DNA of 40,316 nt from JBBQWZ01 sp038210135. GTDB lineage: Bacteria; Acidobacteriota; Terriglobia; Bryobacterales; Bryobacteraceae. Below the pieces are notes generated by a model. The model searched no databases and was not told the origin of the DNA. It saw nothing but the letters and a program-made list of their open reading frames with translations. Below are positions 31,359 through 40,184 of this stretch, in pieces. The stretch spans positions 1 through 40,316 of the forward strand of contig JBBQWZ010000053.1 in assembly GCA_038210135.1 (NCBI GenBank). The letters run 5' to 3'. The position numbers and the translations under genes were made by a program. Each line of letters begins with the position of its first letter. Position 1 is the first letter of the stretch.

Positions 31359-34004
31359 ATGCAAAGTAAGAACTCTTTTGGTGCCCAGGGCACACTGACC
31401 GTGGGCGACCGTTCCTACGAAATCTTCCGCCTATCCGCATTGACGCGAGCGGGTTTCGACCTCGCGCGGCTTCCCTTTTCGATCAAGGTCGTTCTCGAAA
31501 ACTTGCTTCGGTTCGAAGACGATAAAACGGTGAGCTCGGAACATATTCGCTACGTCGCCAAATGGGACACGAGCGTGGAACCGCGGGAAATCGCGATGCG
31601 TCCGGCGCGCGTTCTGCTGCAGGATTTCACGGGCGTACCTTGCGTGGTCGATCTGGCGGCGATGCGCGACGCGCTGGAATTGATGGGCGCCGATCCCAAG
31701 AAAGCGAATCCGCTGATCCCGGCGGATTTGGTGATTGATCACTCGGTGCAGGTGGATCAATTCGGAACGAAAGACGCGTTCGCGTTCAACGCCATGCTCG
31801 AATTTCAACGCAATCAGGAACGCTATGCGTTCCTGCGCTGGGGTCAGAGTAGCTTCAAGAATTTCCGCGTGGTGCCGCCGGATACGGGCATCGTCCACCA
31901 GGTGAATCTTGAGTATCTCGCGCCGGTGGTGGTCGCGCGCGACGGACAAGCGTTTCCGGATTCCGTGGTGGGAACGGATTCGCATACGACGATGGTGAAC
32001 GGGCTCGGCGTGGTCGGTTGGGGCGTCGGCGGAATTGAAGCGGAGGCCTGCATGCTGGGCCAGCCGATCTCGATGCTGCTGCCTCCGGTGGTCGGCTTCA
32101 AGCTGAAGGGCAAGCTGCCTGAAGGCGCGACCGCGACGGACCTGGTATTGACGGCGACGCAGATGCTGCGCAAGAAGGGCGTGGTCGGAAAGTTCGTGGA
32201 GTTCTTCGGACCCGGCCTCGGAACACTGACGCTGGCGGATCGCGCAACGATCGCGAACATGGCGCCCGAATACGGAGCGACGATTGGCGTGTTCCCGATC
32301 GATGCGAAGACGCTCGAATATTTGCGGTTGACCAATCGGCCTGAAGAGGACGTGCGATTGGTCGAAGCGTACGCGCGCGAGCAGGGTTTGTTCCACACGG
32401 CCGAGTCGCCGGAGCCTGTATTCACGGACACTTTAGAACTCGATTTGGGCACGGTGGTTCCGTCGCTCGCGGGTCCGAAGCGGCCGCAGGATCGCATCAA
32501 TCTTCCGGACGTCAAGAAGAATTTCCTCGATTTTCTGGTCAATCCGCCGCGCTCGGCCGCCTACGGAACGAACGGGCATTCGGAGACGCTGCACGACGGT
32601 TCGGTCGTCATCGCAGCCATCACCAGTTGCACGAACACATCGAATCCCAGCGTCCTGATCGCGGCCGGCTTGGTGGCCCAGAAGGCTGTGGCCAAGGGCC
32701 TGAAGCGGAAGCCCTGGGTGAAGACTTCACTCGCACCCGGTTCCAAAGTGGTTTTCGATTACCTCACAGAAGCCGGTCTGATGGAGGCGCTTGAGGCGCT
32801 CGAATTCCACATCGTCGGCTACGGCTGCACGACGTGTATCGGAAACTCGGGGCCGCTTCCGGAAGAGATCGGCAATGTGGTGCAGAAGCAGGATCTGGTG
32901 GTGGCCAGCGTCCTGAGCGGCAATCGCAATTTTGAGGGCCGCGTGAATCCGCTGGTCCGCGCGAATTACCTGGCTTCGCCGCCCCTCGTTGTCGCTTACG
33001 CGCTGGCTGGCCGCGTCGATATGGATCTCGTCAACGAGCCGTTAGGCGAGGGCACGGACGGGCCCGTGTATCTGCGCGACATCTGGCCCACTGATGAAGA
33101 AGTGCAGGCTTCGGTGCTCAAGAATGTGCAGCGCTCGATGTTCGCCAAGGAATACGCGGAAGTATTTACGGGCGACGCGCAGTGGTCGGCGATCAAGGTT
33201 CCGCTCGGCGATCGCTACGCGTGGGACGACACGTCCACCTACATCAAGAAGGCGCCGTATTTCGAAAATATGGTGGATCCGGAAACCTTCGTGAAGGATC
33301 TGGGTGGTCTGCGCGTGCTGGCGATGCTCGGGGATTCGGTCACCACGGATCACATTTCGCCGGCCGGCAACATTGCCAAGAACAGCCCCGCTGGATTGTA
33401 CCTGCAGTCGCTCGGCGTTGGGCCGGTGGATTTCAATAGCTATGGCGCGCGCCGCGGAAATCATGAAGTGATGGTGCGCGGAACGCTCGCGAACATTCGC
33501 CTGAAAAACGAAATGGTTCCTGGAATCGAAGGCGGCGTGACGATTCACGTGCCTTCGAAAGAGCAGATGTTTATTTACGAAGCGTCTGTGAAATATCAGA
33601 AGGCGGGCACCGGATTGGTGATCGTGGCGGGCAAGGAATACGGTTCCGGATCGTCGCGCGATTGGGCGGCGAAGGGCGTGCTGTTGCTCGGCGTCAAGGC
33701 GGTGATCGCCGAAAGCTTCGAGCGCATCCACCGTTCGAACCTGGTGGGAATGGGGGTGCTGCCCTGCGAATTCCTGCCCGGTCAATCGCGGCAATCGTTG
33801 GGGCTGACGGGCTTCGAAACATTCTCGATCGAGGGAATTCCGGCGGCGGTGATTTCGTCCGGGATCGCCAAGGTGACGGCGGTTGGAGTCGATGGCGCAC
33901 TTATCAAGTTCGACGTAAAGGTTCGCGTGGATACGCCGCAGGAGGCGGAATACTACCGCAACGGCGGCATCTTGCCGTACGTTCTGCGCCAGCTGGTCAA
34001 CTAG
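31359..34004 (+). CDS. acnA: Aconitate hydratase A
   Basis: An 881-residue TCA-cycle enzyme converting citrate to isocitrate. ATG 31359 (MQSKNSFGAQGTLTVGDRSY) is the family-like start; the frame is open far upstream but is not coding there. The [4Fe-4S] ligands are Cys424 (SCTNTSNP), Cys490 and Cys493 (GCTTCIGNSG), matching the AcnA spacing. VGTDSHTTMVNGLGVVGWGV and the swivel-domain GKEYGSGSSRDWAAKG are present. The length is normal for AcnA/IRP-type aconitases, which can also act as RNA-binding regulators when the cluster is lost. A sigma factor gene follows after 44 bases. Confidence 0.97.
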   Translation: MQSKNSFGAQGTLTVGDRSYEIFRLSALTRAGFDLARLPFSIKVVLENLLRFEDDKTVSSEHIRYVAKWDTSVEPREIAMRPARVLLQDFTGVPCVVDLAAMRDALELMGADPKKANPLIPADLVIDHSVQVDQFGTKDAFAFNAMLEFQRNQERYAFLRWGQSSFKNFRVVPPDTGIVHQVNLEYLAPVVVARDGQAFPDSVVGTDSHTTMVNGLGVVGWGVGGIEAEACMLGQPISMLLPPVVGFKLKGKLPEGATATDLVLTATQMLRKKGVVGKFVEFFGPGLGTLTLADRATIANMAPEYGATIGVFPIDAKTLEYLRLTNRPEEDVRLVEAYAREQGLFHTAESPEPVFTDTLELDLGTVVPSLAGPKRPQDRINLPDVKKNFLDFLVNPPRSAAYGTNGHSETLHDGSVVIAAITSCTNTSNPSVLIAAGLVAQKAVAKGLKRKPWVKTSLAPGSKVVFDYLTEAGLMEALEALEFHIVGYGCTTCIGNSGPLPEEIGNVVQKQDLVVASVLSGNRNFEGRVNPLVRANYLASPPLVVAYALAGRVDMDLVNEPLGEGTDGPVYLRDIWPTDEEVQASVLKNVQRSMFAKEYAEVFTGDAQWSAIKVPLGDRYAWDDTSTYIKKAPYFENMVDPETFVKDLGGLRVLAMLGDSVTTDHISPAGNIAKNSPAGLYLQSLGVGPVDFNSYGARRGNHEVMVRGTLANIRLKNEMVPGIEGGVTIHVPSKEQMFIYEASVKYQKAGTGLVIVAGKEYGSGSSRDWAAKGVLLLGVKAVIAESFERIHRSNLVGMGVLPCEFLPGQSRQSLGLTGFETFSIEGIPAAVISSGIAKVTAVGVDGALIKFDVKVRVDTPQEAEYYRNGGILPYVLRQLVN

Positions 34005-34048
34005 GAGCGCGGCCACAGCCGCCGCGGTTTACGTGGCAAGATAACTTC

Positions 34049-34702
34049 ATGGCGGAGTTCCCTTCGACCCATCGCTCCGCCCTGTTTGCCGCGCGCAGCA
34101 AGGATTCGGATGAGCGGCGGCTGGGCTACGAGCGTTTGATCGGCAACTACTGGAAGCCCGTCTATAAGTACGTCCGCATCAAGTGGCGTGCGAACGAAGA
34201 CGAGGCGCAGGACCTCACGCAGGCCTTCTTCGCCCGGGCGATGGAGAAGAGTTTCTTTGATTCCTTCGATCCGTCGAAGGCCGCCTTTCGCACGTTTCTC
34301 CGAACCTGTCTCGATGGCTTTGTACAGAATCAGCGGAAGGCGGCCGGACGTTTGAAGCGCGGCGGCGGCATGGCCGCGGCGTCGCTCGACTTCCATGGGG
34401 CTGAAGGCGAATTGCAGATCCAGCCGGTTTCTCCCGACGACGATCCGGAGCAGTTCTTCCACAAAGAATGGCTGCGCGGCGTGATGGCGGCAGCGGTCGA
34501 GGAACTCCGGGCATTGTGTGCGGAGCGCGCGAAGCCGAATCACTTTGCGCTGTTCTCGCGCTACGACCTGGATCCGGAGGATGGCGTCAGCTATGAAGGC
34601 CTGGCGCGGGAATTCGGACTCACCGCGGTAACGGTCACGAATCATCTAGCTTGGGTACGACGCGAATTCCGGCGCATCGTGCGGGAGCGAACCGCCGAAT
34701 AG
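34049..34702 (+). CDS. ECF-type RNA polymerase sigma factor
   Basis: A 217-residue sigma factor. Region 2 is seen in YKYVRIKWRANEDEAQDLTQ, then AFFARAME and AAFRTFLRTCLDGFVQNQ. Region 4 is at the C-terminus (SYEGLAREFGLTAVTVTNHL, then a basic helix). The linker between them is longer than usual and contains an acidic stretch. The DLTQ.FFAR pattern is one I associate with planctomycete and acidobacterial ECF factors paired with kinases. The kinase gene follows after only three bases, so the two form an operon. It belongs to a different ECF group from the factor at 11685-12272. Confidence 0.88.
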   Translation: MAEFPSTHRSALFAARSKDSDERRLGYERLIGNYWKPVYKYVRIKWRANEDEAQDLTQAFFARAMEKSFFDSFDPSKAAFRTFLRTCLDGFVQNQRKAAGRLKRGGGMAAASLDFHGAEGELQIQPVSPDDDPEQFFHKEWLRGVMAAAVEELRALCAERAKPNHFALFSRYDLDPEDGVSYEGLAREFGLTAVTVTNHLAWVRREFRRIVRERTAE

Positions 34703-34705
34703 CCG

Positions 34706-35578
34706 ATGTCGTACCTCAATGACAAAGCGCTCGACCGCCTGCGCGTCGTCTGCGACACGCCGGACCTTGCGGGAACTCGCTATGAACTTATCGCGCTGCT
34801 GGGACGCGGCGGCATGGGGGCGGTGTTTCAGGTTCACGACGGGCAACTGGACCGCGACGTCGCCTTGAAAGTGCTCGATGATTTGCCGGCGGCGTTCGCC
34901 GTCGATGAGGCGCGACTGCTAGCCCGGCTGGAACATCCGGGAATCGTTCCGGTGCATGATTCCGGCGTGCTTTCCGATGGACGGGTCTATTTCGTGATGA
35001 AGCTGGTTCGCGGGTCGCGGCTCGACGCGTGGGCCCGGAGCGCCACACTCGCGGAACTGTTGCGCGCCTTCGAAAAGATCTGCGACGCGGTCGCGTTCGC
35101 GCACAATCAGCAGATCGTCCATCGGGATCTGAAGCCATCGAACGTGATGGTGGGAGAGTTCGGTGAGGTTTTGACGCTCGATTGGGGTGTGGCGCAGATG
35201 GATTCGGTTGGCGCCAGTGTTGCCGCCGGCACGCCCAGGTACATGGCTCCTGAGCAGATTCGCGGCGAGGCGGATGCGAGGTCCGATGTGTACTCGTTAG
35301 GCGCGATGTTGAAGGACGTGCTTCCGCCGACGGCGCCCGCGCCTCTGCGTTCAGTGTGCTCGAAGGCAATGGCGTTAGAGCCTGCGCTTCGATACGCAAC
35401 CGCGCTCGATTTCCGCGCCGACCTTACGCGCTTCCTCGACCATGAGCGAGTCGCGGCGCATCCCGAGAATCTGTATGAGAAGTCCGTGCGGCTGGCGAGC
35501 AATCACCGCGTACTGCTCGGCCTGGTGTTAGCCTATCTGGTCATGAGAACTGTGCTGATCCTTTGGAAGCTGCGTTGA
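34706..35578 (+). CDS. Compact Ser/Thr protein kinase with C-terminal membrane anchor
   Basis: A 290-residue kinase beginning three bases after the sigma factor stop. The kinase domain covers about 26-245, with the glycine loop GRGGMGAVF (33-41), VALK (Lys55), HRDLKPSN (139-146) and the magnesium motif as DWG (159-161) rather than DFG. A shortened C-lobe is followed by a single hydrophobic helix near the end (RVLLGLVLAYLVMRTVLIL). There is no extracytoplasmic sensor, so input must come from a partner protein. The DWG form occurs in some active kinases, so loss of activity cannot be assumed. It probably acts on the preceding sigma factor. Confidence 0.9.
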   Translation: MSYLNDKALDRLRVVCDTPDLAGTRYELIALLGRGGMGAVFQVHDGQLDRDVALKVLDDLPAAFAVDEARLLARLEHPGIVPVHDSGVLSDGRVYFVMKLVRGSRLDAWARSATLAELLRAFEKICDAVAFAHNQQIVHRDLKPSNVMVGEFGEVLTLDWGVAQMDSVGASVAAGTPRYMAPEQIRGEADARSDVYSLGAMLKDVLPPTAPAPLRSVCSKAMALEPALRYATALDFRADLTRFLDHERVAAHPENLYEKSVRLASNHRVLLGLVLAYLVMRTVLILWKLR

Positions 35579-35645
35579 GTTTTTGCGAAGTGCGCTAAAC
35601 GAAATTCCGGACGCGCGTAACAGAAAGGCAGGAGAAAACATCAAC

Positions 35646-36008
35646 ATGAAAAAGATATGGATCGGACTCGCCCTGGGCGCGATTCTCGGAATTCTCGACG
35701 GTTCGACGGCGTGGTTCGAGCCGGCGGAACGCGAATTCGGAAAGATGATGGGAATCATTGGCGGATCCGTTTTCAAAGGCGTTTTGACGGGCCTGGCGGC
35801 CGGCCTGTTTGCTCGCAAAGTTCATTCGGAAATGAAGGGGCTTTTCTTCGGCCTGGTCATTAGCTCTGTGCTGAGCTGGGGGGCGGCGTACATGATCTGG
35901 ACCAACGAGGGCAAGAATTACTTCGTCAATCTTCTGCTGCCGGGCGCGATCGTCGGAGCAATCGTCGGCTACGCCACCCAGAAGCTCCCGAAGCAGCAGC
36001 AAGCGTAG
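35646..36008 (+). CDS. Small conserved membrane protein of unknown function
   Basis: ATG 35646 is preferred because AGGAGA lies about 11 bases upstream. The product is 120 residues with about four hydrophobic helices (KIWIGLALGAILGILDGSTA, GVLTGLAAGLFARKV, LFFGLVISSVLSWGAAYMIW, LLLPGAIVGAIVGYAT). Glycine and alanine are frequent at helix contacts. I recognise no named family, although similar small proteins are common in Acidobacteriota. It lies 67 bases after the kinase gene on the same strand. A bidirectional terminator follows. Confidence 0.72.
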   Translation: MKKIWIGLALGAILGILDGSTAWFEPAEREFGKMMGIIGGSVFKGVLTGLAAGLFARKVHSEMKGLFFGLVISSVLSWGAAYMIWTNEGKNYFVNLLLPGAIVGAIVGYATQKLPKQQQA

Positions 36009-36032
36009 CGGACCGCCTGGTCACAAAAGAAA

Positions 36033-36103
36033 ACGGGATCCCGCCGCTGTTCGAGGAGGCTGAATCTCCGGAACGCGTGATGCTGGATCCCGTCTTATTT
36101 TTT
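36033..36103. terminator. Bidirectional terminator between convergent genes
   Basis: ACGGGATCC (36033-36041) pairs with GGATCCCGT (36085-36093) around a 43-base loop that can fold further through GGAG/CTCC. A T run follows on the plus strand (36098-36103), and an A-rich run precedes the stem, so it can also act on the minus strand. Confidence 0.6.
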
Positions 36104-36114
36104 CCGGATTCGAA

Positions 36115-36639
36115 TTATTGGACTTTGAAATTCACGGACGCCGCGGAATTCTCCCATTCGACCATTAGCTTGCCACCGCTGGCTCCCGCGGCAGACAAGG
36201 TGATCTTCATGGTTTCGACTAAGCTTGCCGGTTTGCTCATCGTCATTTTCACGCGGCCGAGGTCCATGTCTTTTTTGTAAACGGTGCCCCACTGGCCGGT
36301 CTGCTTACTGATAATCAGTTGCCACGGCTGCGAATCGACCTGGGCGTAGAGAGTGTAATCGCCGGCCGGAACCTTCAGGCCTTCGATGTCGAGATTGGCG
36401 TCTGTATGGAACTTCGTGGCGGAATTGGCGCCAAAACGCCACACGGGATAGGTGCCGTCCTGGCTGACGCGTCCGCCGTCACCGAAAATTTTACGGCCGC
36501 GCACGGAAGGAGCGCCGTAGTTGATCGTGAGCGTCTTTCCGCCGACAGCCACGGTCGTCGTCGATGCCGGACTCTGCTGGGAACAAGCGATTCCGGCCAA
36601 GCTGAATGCTGCTACGGCCAAACGCAATGCGTGTTTCAT
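36115..36639 (-). CDS. DUF2911 family lipoprotein
   Basis: A 174-residue protein with a lipoprotein signal (LAVAAFSLAGIAC, Cys19). The mature part matches DUF2911: INYGAPSVRGRKIFG, YPVWRFGANSATKFHTDANL, GLKVPAGDYTLYAQVDSQPW and QLIISKQTGQWGT. The fold is a predicted beta-sandwich and the function is unknown. AAGGAG lies about 11 bases before ATG 36639. The family is very common in Acidobacteriota and Bacteroidetes. Confidence 0.92.
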   Translation of the reverse strand: MKHALRLAVAAFSLAGIACSQQSPASTTTVAVGGKTLTINYGAPSVRGRKIFGDGGRVSQDGTYPVWRFGANSATKFHTDANLDIEGLKVPAGDYTLYAQVDSQPWQLIISKQTGQWGTVYKKDMDLGRVKMTMSKPASLVETMKITLSAAGASGGKLMVEWENSAASVNFKVQ

Positions 36640-36726
36640 ACTGGGAAAACTCTCCTTAGATAGATGCCAAAAGTCTCTCGAATCATAGCATCGGTGGCCA
36701 CCCGCGTCTGAAATCGGGAGTGCCTC

Positions 36727-37350
36727 TTACCCCGCGTGGCCGGAGTGCATTCGCGGGCCGGGCTTTTGCTCGGCAAGAATCTCTGCCTCGTGATCGAGCA
36801 GGGTTTGCCAGCGCGCATCGACGACGCTGGGATCCGCGATCTTCTTCGCCAGCTTGAGGAATGCTTTATAGTGCCCGAGTTCCGAGGAAAACAAGGCGTT
36901 GTACATCGCGGCCAGTTCCTCATCTTGCGCGGTCGCGGCCAGGATTCCGAATCGCTCGCAGGATCGCGCTTCGATCAAGCCTGACACAAACAGGCGATCG
37001 AGGATCTCCGGATCGCCGCCCCTCCGGACCAGCAACCGCAATGATTTCGCGTACGGATTTGAATGACCGCGCCCGAGCCGTCCGCCCCGGCGGATGAGCA
37101 GGCGAGTCACTTGTGCGAGGTGGTTGCCTTCATCGCGGGCGACGCCGGTCATGGTTTCGACCCAGCCGGGAAGCCATTCGCCGGGCCAGCGCGTCATGAG
37201 ATCCATCGCGTTGTTGGCGGCTTTCATTTCGAGAAAAGCGTGGTCGGCGAGCAAGCTGACGGGGTCCGCGAGGACGGCCGCGCCCCAAGCGAGCGGCGTC
37301 CGCGTGCGCAGAGGGAGCGTGTCGATGCGTTCGAGCGAAACCGCGTTCAT
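36727..37350 (-). CDS. miaE: tRNA-(ms2io6A37) hydroxylase MiaE
   Basis: The start at ATG 37350 (MNAVSLERIDTLPL) fits the family; the frame runs on to 37392 without merit. The 207-residue product is a ferritin-like diiron protein. Iron ligand motifs are visible: Glu in DHAFLEMKAAN, ExxH in ARDEGNH, Glu in GLIEARSCERF and ExxH in SSELGHYKAF. EARSCERF is diagnostic of MiaE, which hydroxylates the isopentenyl group of the modified A37 in certain tRNAs using O2. The modification has been linked to oxygen sensing in other bacteria. No operon partner is evident. Confidence 0.87.
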   Translation of the reverse strand: MNAVSLERIDTLPLRTRTPLAWGAAVLADPVSLLADHAFLEMKAANNAMDLMTRWPGEWLPGWVETMTGVARDEGNHLAQVTRLLIRRGGRLGRGHSNPYAKSLRLLVRRGGDPEILDRLFVSGLIEARSCERFGILAATAQDEELAAMYNALFSSELGHYKAFLKLAKKIADPSVVDARWQTLLDHEAEILAEQKPGPRMHSGHAG

Positions 37351-37481
37351 CACTCTCAACGGTACCGCAGCCGACGACGCGGTTCCGCACATGCGTTCGC
37401 GATTTGGGCAGCGCGCGCTGACGAGTTCATGTGAGCTCGAGCGGAATCCCGGCCCTCAATGGCGGGTTTGTTTAGAACGGG

Positions 37482-37512
37482 AAGTCCCGTCGCTTACGCT
37501 CCGGGTTCAATT
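37482..37512 (+). repeat. REP-like element copy
   Basis: This copy reads GTCCCGTCGCTTACGCTCCG and then GGTTCAA. It lies in the 277-base gap between miaE and the pirin gene, which has no other visible feature. Confidence 0.7.
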
Positions 37513-37626
37513 CGCGGTGGGGCTGTTTGGCGGAAGGGATGATCGAACCTGGGCGGATCTAGTGGCAGCGGCAAGCAACGGGGCGGAGAACGCGAACGCC
37601 TTCCGCCCTGCCCGGTCGCAAGGGAG

Positions 37627-38325
37627 TTATGCGAGGTCGAACAACAGGAACTCGGCAGGTGATTCGGCGGTGATCGCCAAAGCCTGTTCATTGCTGACGG
37701 CGGCTCCGTCGCCTGCGCTGAGGGCCTGACCGTTCAGAGCGACGCTGCCGCGGGCTACCTGCAGCCAGGCATAGCGGCCGGGCTTCAAGTCGAGCTTCAC
37801 TTCATCACCCTGCTTCAGCGTGGACGCGTAGAGGGTGGCGTCCTGATGGATCTTGAGCGATCCGTCGCGACCGTCCCGCGTGACTACGGGAACAAGCTTG
37901 CCTTCACGCTCGGCCTCCGGAAACTCCTTCTGCGCGTACGCTGGAGTCAGACCGGCCTTCTCGGGCACGATCCAGATCTGGTACAGATGGAGCCTGTCTT
38001 TGTCCGACGCGTTGAACTCGCTGTGGAACAGACCCTTCCCCGCCGTCATCGTCTGGACTTCGCCCGGCTTCAGAATGCCTTCGCCGCCGGTGGTGTCCTT
38101 GTGCGCGATCGCCCCTTCAAGGACGTAGGTGATGATCTCCATGTCTTTGTGCGGGTGCATGCCAAAGCCCTGCCCGCCGTCAACCCAGTCCTCGTTGATC
38201 ACTCGCAGGGAGCGGAACCCCATCTGCTTCGGATCGTAGTAACTGGCGAACGAAAAGGTGTGGTTGGTGTTCAGCCATCCGTGGTCGAAATGCCCACGTT
38301 CCCCTGCTTTGCGAATCTGAATCAT
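37627..38325 (-). CDS. Pirin family protein (YhhW-like, quercetinase-type)
   Basis: A 232-residue bicupin protein. ATG 38325 is fixed by AGGAGG at good spacing. The N-terminal cupin has GHFDHGWLNTNHTFSFASYY, GFGMHPHKDMEIITYVLEG with the metal-binding His residues and the Glu, and FHSEFNASD. The C-terminal cupin ends EFLLFDLA. YhhW-type pirins show quercetin 2,3-dioxygenase activity in vitro, but the natural role is unclear. It is flanked on both sides by REP-like elements and stands alone. Confidence 0.93.
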   Translation of the reverse strand: MIQIRKAGERGHFDHGWLNTNHTFSFASYYDPKQMGFRSLRVINEDWVDGGQGFGMHPHKDMEIITYVLEGAIAHKDTTGGEGILKPGEVQTMTAGKGLFHSEFNASDKDRLHLYQIWIVPEKAGLTPAYAQKEFPEAEREGKLVPVVTRDGRDGSLKIHQDATLYASTLKQGDEVKLDLKPGRYAWLQVARGSVALNGQALSAGDGAAVSNEQALAITAESPAEFLLFDLA

Positions 38326-38477
38326 CTTGCTTCCTCCTATTGCCGTTGTCACGACTTTTGATGCAACAAGTATCCAAAAGGATTCACACCGCCCGGAACC
38401 CTTGACCACAAAAGGGTTGCGTCGCGAGCAACGCGACTCGCGCGGCGCATTTCCGCGTCAAGGTCCAGGGCAACGGT

Positions 38478-38590
38478 GAGGTCCCGTCCCTTACGGTCCG
38501 GGTTCAATTCAATGGAGGCCGATCTCGACGCGCGTCGCTCTGCCGCTGAGGATCAGGATTGAGGTCCCGTCCCTTACGGTCCGGGTTCAA
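38478..38590 (+). repeat. Two identical 30-bp REP-like copies, 83 bp apart
   Basis: Copies at 38478-38507 and 38561-38590 are identical, starting GAGGTCCCGTCCCTTACGG. The bases after each copy are also similar (GGAGGCCGATCTC and GAGGGCCAATCTTC), so a unit of about 83 bases was duplicated. The second copy ends 19 bases beyond the 3' end of the DUF418 gene. The 284-base gap contains nothing else. Confidence 0.85.
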
Positions 38591-38608
38591 GCCGGTGAGG
38601 GCCAATCT

Positions 38609-40096
38609 TCACTCGTTGGGTGCGGAGATGAGTTCGCCGGCCAGCACTGGACCGGCGGGGCGCAACCGCATTGGCTGCTTTTTCCAGTAGGTCAGGGAGC
38701 GCCAGCACCATTCGAGCGGACCGAAGCGGAAGTGGCGCAGCCAGATCGGACTGATGATCAGCTGGAAGATCCAGATGGCGGCGACGACGTAGTACAACTG
38801 ATAGCGTTCCATGGTGCCCATCCAGCGGCCTCCGACATGCGGAGCGTAGCCGTAGAACAACAGGCTGCACACGACGGAATGCGTGATGTAGTTGGTGAAC
38901 GCCATCTGTCCGACAGCGGCCAGGCGCGTTGTCAAAGCGCGGAACAGTCCGGCTTTGCAGATCATCACGATCACCGAGACGTGTCCCAAGGTCATCAGCA
39001 GGCGGCCGGGTTCGTAGGTGCTTGCCCAAAGCTGCGCGACGACAATGTCGAAGTTCCAGTGCATATTCGCCCAGACGAAGCCGCACAGCATGGGGATTCC
39101 GAGGCCGTAGCCGATCACCGCCATCCAGGCGTAAAACTTGTAGCTCCGGTCGCCTTGGAGCACGCCCATTTTGACGAAGGCGATGCCGATGAGCATGAAC
39201 GACAGCATGTCCCAAAGGAACGGGAAATAAATCGGCAGCGAGTGGAAGCGGAAGACCTCGCCGCCGCGCTGCTTCATCTGCGTGCCGTAGTTGGTGGTGT
39301 AGTCCTTATAGAACTTGTCCACGTCTTCCTTCGGCGGTGTCCAGCTTTTTTCGTTTTTCTGCCAGCCTTTGAGTTTGTTTTCCTGCTCTTCGGTCAACTT
39401 GGTGCCGGCCTTCTGGTCGGCGTAGAGTTTCATCGCTTCTTCGCGATTGGATCGCGAACCGAAACCCTGGCCGCCCATCGCCAGACCCAGCAGCGCGATC
39501 TGCACGCCGGCAGTGATCAGCAGCGCTTTCGACGACATCTTGCGCATGGGGTATAGGAGCAGCGCGAGGAATCCGTACGGAAACAGGATGTCGCCGAACC
39601 AGATCAGATAGCCATGGATCATGCCGAACAGCATCATCCACATGTTGCGGCGGTAGAAGATATCGGCGATGCCAGTCGCTGCTTCGCCGCCGCGCTTTTC
39701 GCCGCGGGTGATCAGCAGGTAGGCTCCGGCGCCGAACATCATCGAGAAGATGGCGCGCATCTTGCCATCCCAGAAGATCATTTGGACGGCCCAGAAAATC
39801 AGGTTGATGCCCTGGTCGCCGCCGGCCGCCTTGGGATTGTTGGAGGCCGATTCGGGCAGACCCCAACTGAGGATGTTCATCAGCAGGATGCCAAGAAGGG
39901 CGAAGCCGCGAAGTACATCCATGTTGCGGATGCGGTCGAGGGCGGATACGGGCGCGTTTTCGTTGGCCGAGGCGACGTTTTCGAGCGGCGCCGCATCCGC
40001 TTCGACGTGGCGAACCGGCGTATCGATGGTGGCCGTCGGCGCACCGGGCAGCATGCTGGCGGCTTCCTGATGTGTAATTCCTTCGCTGGGAGTCAT
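38609..40096 (-). CDS. DUF418 domain membrane protein (YeiB-like)
   Basis: A 495-residue membrane protein with about ten hydrophobic helices. After a polar, Ala/Pro-rich N-terminus of about 50 residues, it starts RIRNMDVLRGFALLGILLMN, the standard opening of the DUF418/YeiB family. FSMMFGAGAYLLITRGEKRG and MLFGMIHGYLIWFGDILFPY also match. The DUF418 part proper lies in the second half (MLIGIAFVKMGVL to GQMAFTNYITHSVV). A charged loop of about 80 residues (EEAMKLYADQ...) is inserted between helices. Function is unknown; related acyltransferase-3-like folds suggest a membrane-bound transferase. AAAGGAAAGC gives a good ribosome binding site. Confidence 0.92.
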   Translation of the reverse strand: MTPSEGITHQEAASMLPGAPTATIDTPVRHVEADAAPLENVASANENAPVSALDRIRNMDVLRGFALLGILLMNILSWGLPESASNNPKAAGGDQGINLIFWAVQMIFWDGKMRAIFSMMFGAGAYLLITRGEKRGGEAATGIADIFYRRNMWMMLFGMIHGYLIWFGDILFPYGFLALLLYPMRKMSSKALLITAGVQIALLGLAMGGQGFGSRSNREEAMKLYADQKAGTKLTEEQENKLKGWQKNEKSWTPPKEDVDKFYKDYTTNYGTQMKQRGGEVFRFHSLPIYFPFLWDMLSFMLIGIAFVKMGVLQGDRSYKFYAWMAVIGYGLGIPMLCGFVWANMHWNFDIVVAQLWASTYEPGRLLMTLGHVSVIVMICKAGLFRALTTRLAAVGQMAFTNYITHSVVCSLLFYGYAPHVGGRWMGTMERYQLYYVVAAIWIFQLIISPIWLRHFRFGPLEWCWRSLTYWKKQPMRLRPAGPVLAGELISAPNE

Positions 40097-40184
40097 GCTT
40101 GCTTTCCTTTCGGGCGCGTTGGTCAGCGCGGACCCGCCCCGTCATTATATAGCGGCGATACACTACGTACGTATGCAACTCTTG

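Noticed and set aside
38561..38592. GGTTCAAGCC in the REP-like copies as a tRNA T-arm
   Set aside because: No acceptor, D or anticodon arm can be folded around it, and the same sequence recurs as a dispersed repeat.
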